Shown here one piece after another: positions 23,410 through 24,171 of a stretch of 24,171 bases of DNA (position 1 is its first letter; every line of letters starts with the position of its first letter). The DNA lies in the NCBI GenBank assembly GCA_900546285.1, contig URCJ01000032.1, positions 1 through 24,171 on the forward strand, in the 5' to 3' direction. The position numbers and the translations under genes are program-made. The stretch is from an uncultured Solobacterium sp. (GTDB lineage: Bacteria; Bacillota_I; Bacilli_A; Erysipelotrichales; Erysipelotrichaceae). The notes under the pieces were generated by a model. It made no database searches and was not told where the DNA came from. It saw only the letters and a program-made list of their open reading frames with translations.

Positions 23410-23508
23410 TATTTTTATATATGGTCTAGGAATTTTATGTTTCTTAGGAAGTATCTTTATATTTACATTACAGTTTAAGCAGTGAGAATAGCCACAAAGA
23501 AGTATAAG

Positions 23509-23536
23509 AAAACCCAACATTCTAGTGTCGGGTTTT
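23509..23536. terminator. Bidirectional terminator after the PTS gene
   Basis: Arms of 11 bases (AAAACCCGACA and TGTTGGGTTTT on the minus strand) pair with a single G-U around a six-base loop. T-runs occur on both sides, so it can stop transcription in either direction. It closes the PTS operon about 80 bases after its last stop. Confidence 0.75.
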
Positions 23537-23615
23537 TGTTTGCGGTTATCAAGAACCATTTCACACATTTGTTTTAAAACCAAAGATGTTAAAATGATAT
23601 TTAAAATCGCTCTTT

Positions 23616-24171
23616 TTATAAAATGCCAAAGTATGATGTAACTAAGCCAAATACCACTAAACCAAGAAGAATAGTTGTAGGCTTAACCTTCTTACCTAAC
23701 ATAGCATACATAATACCAAATGCTGCTAATGGCAATAATGCAGGCATAATATCATTGAAATAGCCTTGTAATGGAGTAACCATTGAACCAATAGTTAATT
23801 CAATTGGTGTCTCGATTGCGACTTGAGCAGGAATCATTGAGCCAATTACCAACAAGCCCAAAACAGATGCAGCTTTAGTAATTGTTTCAATAAGACCACC
23901 TTCATTTAAAGTGGAGAAAAACTTAGTACCATAGCCATAACCAACTTTTAAACCATAATATCTAGATAAGAATCCTGGAACATTAATAGTTAAGAAGAAT
24001 AGGATTGGTCCCATAATACTTCCATTAGCACCTAAAGATGTACCAATACCAACAGCAATAGTTAATAGTGTTCCCCAGAAGAAACTATCACCCACACCAG
24101 CAATAGGTCCCATTAATGATGTTTTAACAGAACTGATAGATGTTTCATCAAATTCTGGATTATTAACATTT
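23616..24171 (-). CDS. PTS mannose/fructose/sorbose-family IID component, N-terminus cut by the window edge
   Basis: The frame is open to the right edge (at least 184 residues). IID with IIC forms the membrane channel that imports and phosphorylates mannose-type sugars, taking phosphate from IIB. The segment F-D-E-T-S-I-S-S-V-K-T-S-L-M-G-P-I-A-G-V-G-D-S is the family hallmark, followed by hydrophobic stretches, G-A-N-G-S-I-M-G-P-I-L-F and G-Y-G-T-K-F. An ATG at 24113 falls in the middle of the conserved motif, so it is not the start. The sugar (mannose, glucose, N-acetylgalactosamine, sorbose) cannot be told. The rest of the operon lies to the right. Confidence 0.93.
   Translation of the reverse strand, partial: NVNNPEFDETSISSVKTSLMGPIAGVGDSFFWGTLLTIAVGIGTSLGANGSIMGPILFFLTINVPGFLSRYYGLKVGYGYGTKFFSTLNEGGLIETITKAASVLGLLVIGSMIPAQVAIETPIELTIGSMVTPLQGYFNDIMPALLPLAAFGIMYAMLGKKVKPTTILLGLVVFGLVTSYFGIL

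Noticed and set aside
23392..23583. A 63-residue Cys-containing frame between rplS and the PTS gene
   Set aside because: Its middle is the bidirectional terminator and its end is the rplS promoter; no ribosome binding site or recognised family supports it.
1..24171. Mycoplasma-type genetic code, suggested by AT richness and gene content
   Set aside because: TGA ends several genes exactly at conserved C-termini and overlaps the next start codons, so it is read as stop.

Overview
This is an AT-rich window (roughly two thirds A+T by eye) in which every convincing gene lies on the minus strand. It looks like a chromosomal segment of a low-GC Firmicute (Bacillota; Bacilli or Erysipelotrichia grade), probably a fermentative, host-associated anaerobe. 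The reasons are the gene order rpsB-tsf-pyrH-frr-uppS-cdsA-dxr-rseP, the order rplS-lepB-(LOG)-ylqF-rnhB-dprA-topA-trmFO, folate/FAD-dependent TrmFO, a mannose-family PTS permease and an iron-dependent alcohol dehydrogenase. TGA is a genuine stop (topA, cdsA, dprA and ylqF all end with it), so this is genetic code 11 and not the mycoplasma code. The exact taxon cannot be fixed from the sequence.

Reading in the direction of transcription (right to left): the right edge holds the 3' end of a PTS IID gene, followed by a strong bidirectional terminator. Next come a promoter, a candidate L19 leader and rplS, which is closed by its own terminator. lepB and a LOG-family gene follow, ending at a terminator. 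Then there is a scar: a stranded copy of the ylqF promoter/start region, a 3'-truncated RhuM-family gene carrying a 31-bp palindrome, and the intact ylqF. A 30-bp perfect direct repeat brackets the inserted piece. After this come rnhB, dprA, topA and trmFO. An iron-containing alcohol dehydrogenase with its own promoter and a palindromic site sits where many Bacilli have xerC-hslVU-codY.

Next is the rpsB promoter with a well-folded 5' leader, then rpsB-tsf, then a terminator whose U-tract abuts the pyrH ribosome binding site. A tight run pyrH-frr-uppS-cdsA-dxr-rseP-(small export protein)-galE joins pyrimidine nucleotide supply, ribosome recycling, isoprenoid/undecaprenyl carrier synthesis, phospholipid precursor synthesis, envelope proteolysis and UDP-galactose supply.

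The left 5.8 kb is the most unusual part. It is a self-contained cassette driven by a near-perfect sigma-A promoter whose -10 box lies inside a 12-bp-arm palindrome. The first gene is an orphan Phd/YefM-like antitoxin that appears to be translated from a nearly leaderless mRNA. It is followed, with every stop and start overlapping, by a membrane-anchored extracellular protein, a secreted glucosaminidase-domain protein and a membrane-anchored protein made of many PASTA-like domains, half of those in its tandem repeats carrying a conserved cysteine pair. The inference is a co-regulated cell-surface module under the control of an antitoxin-type repressor.
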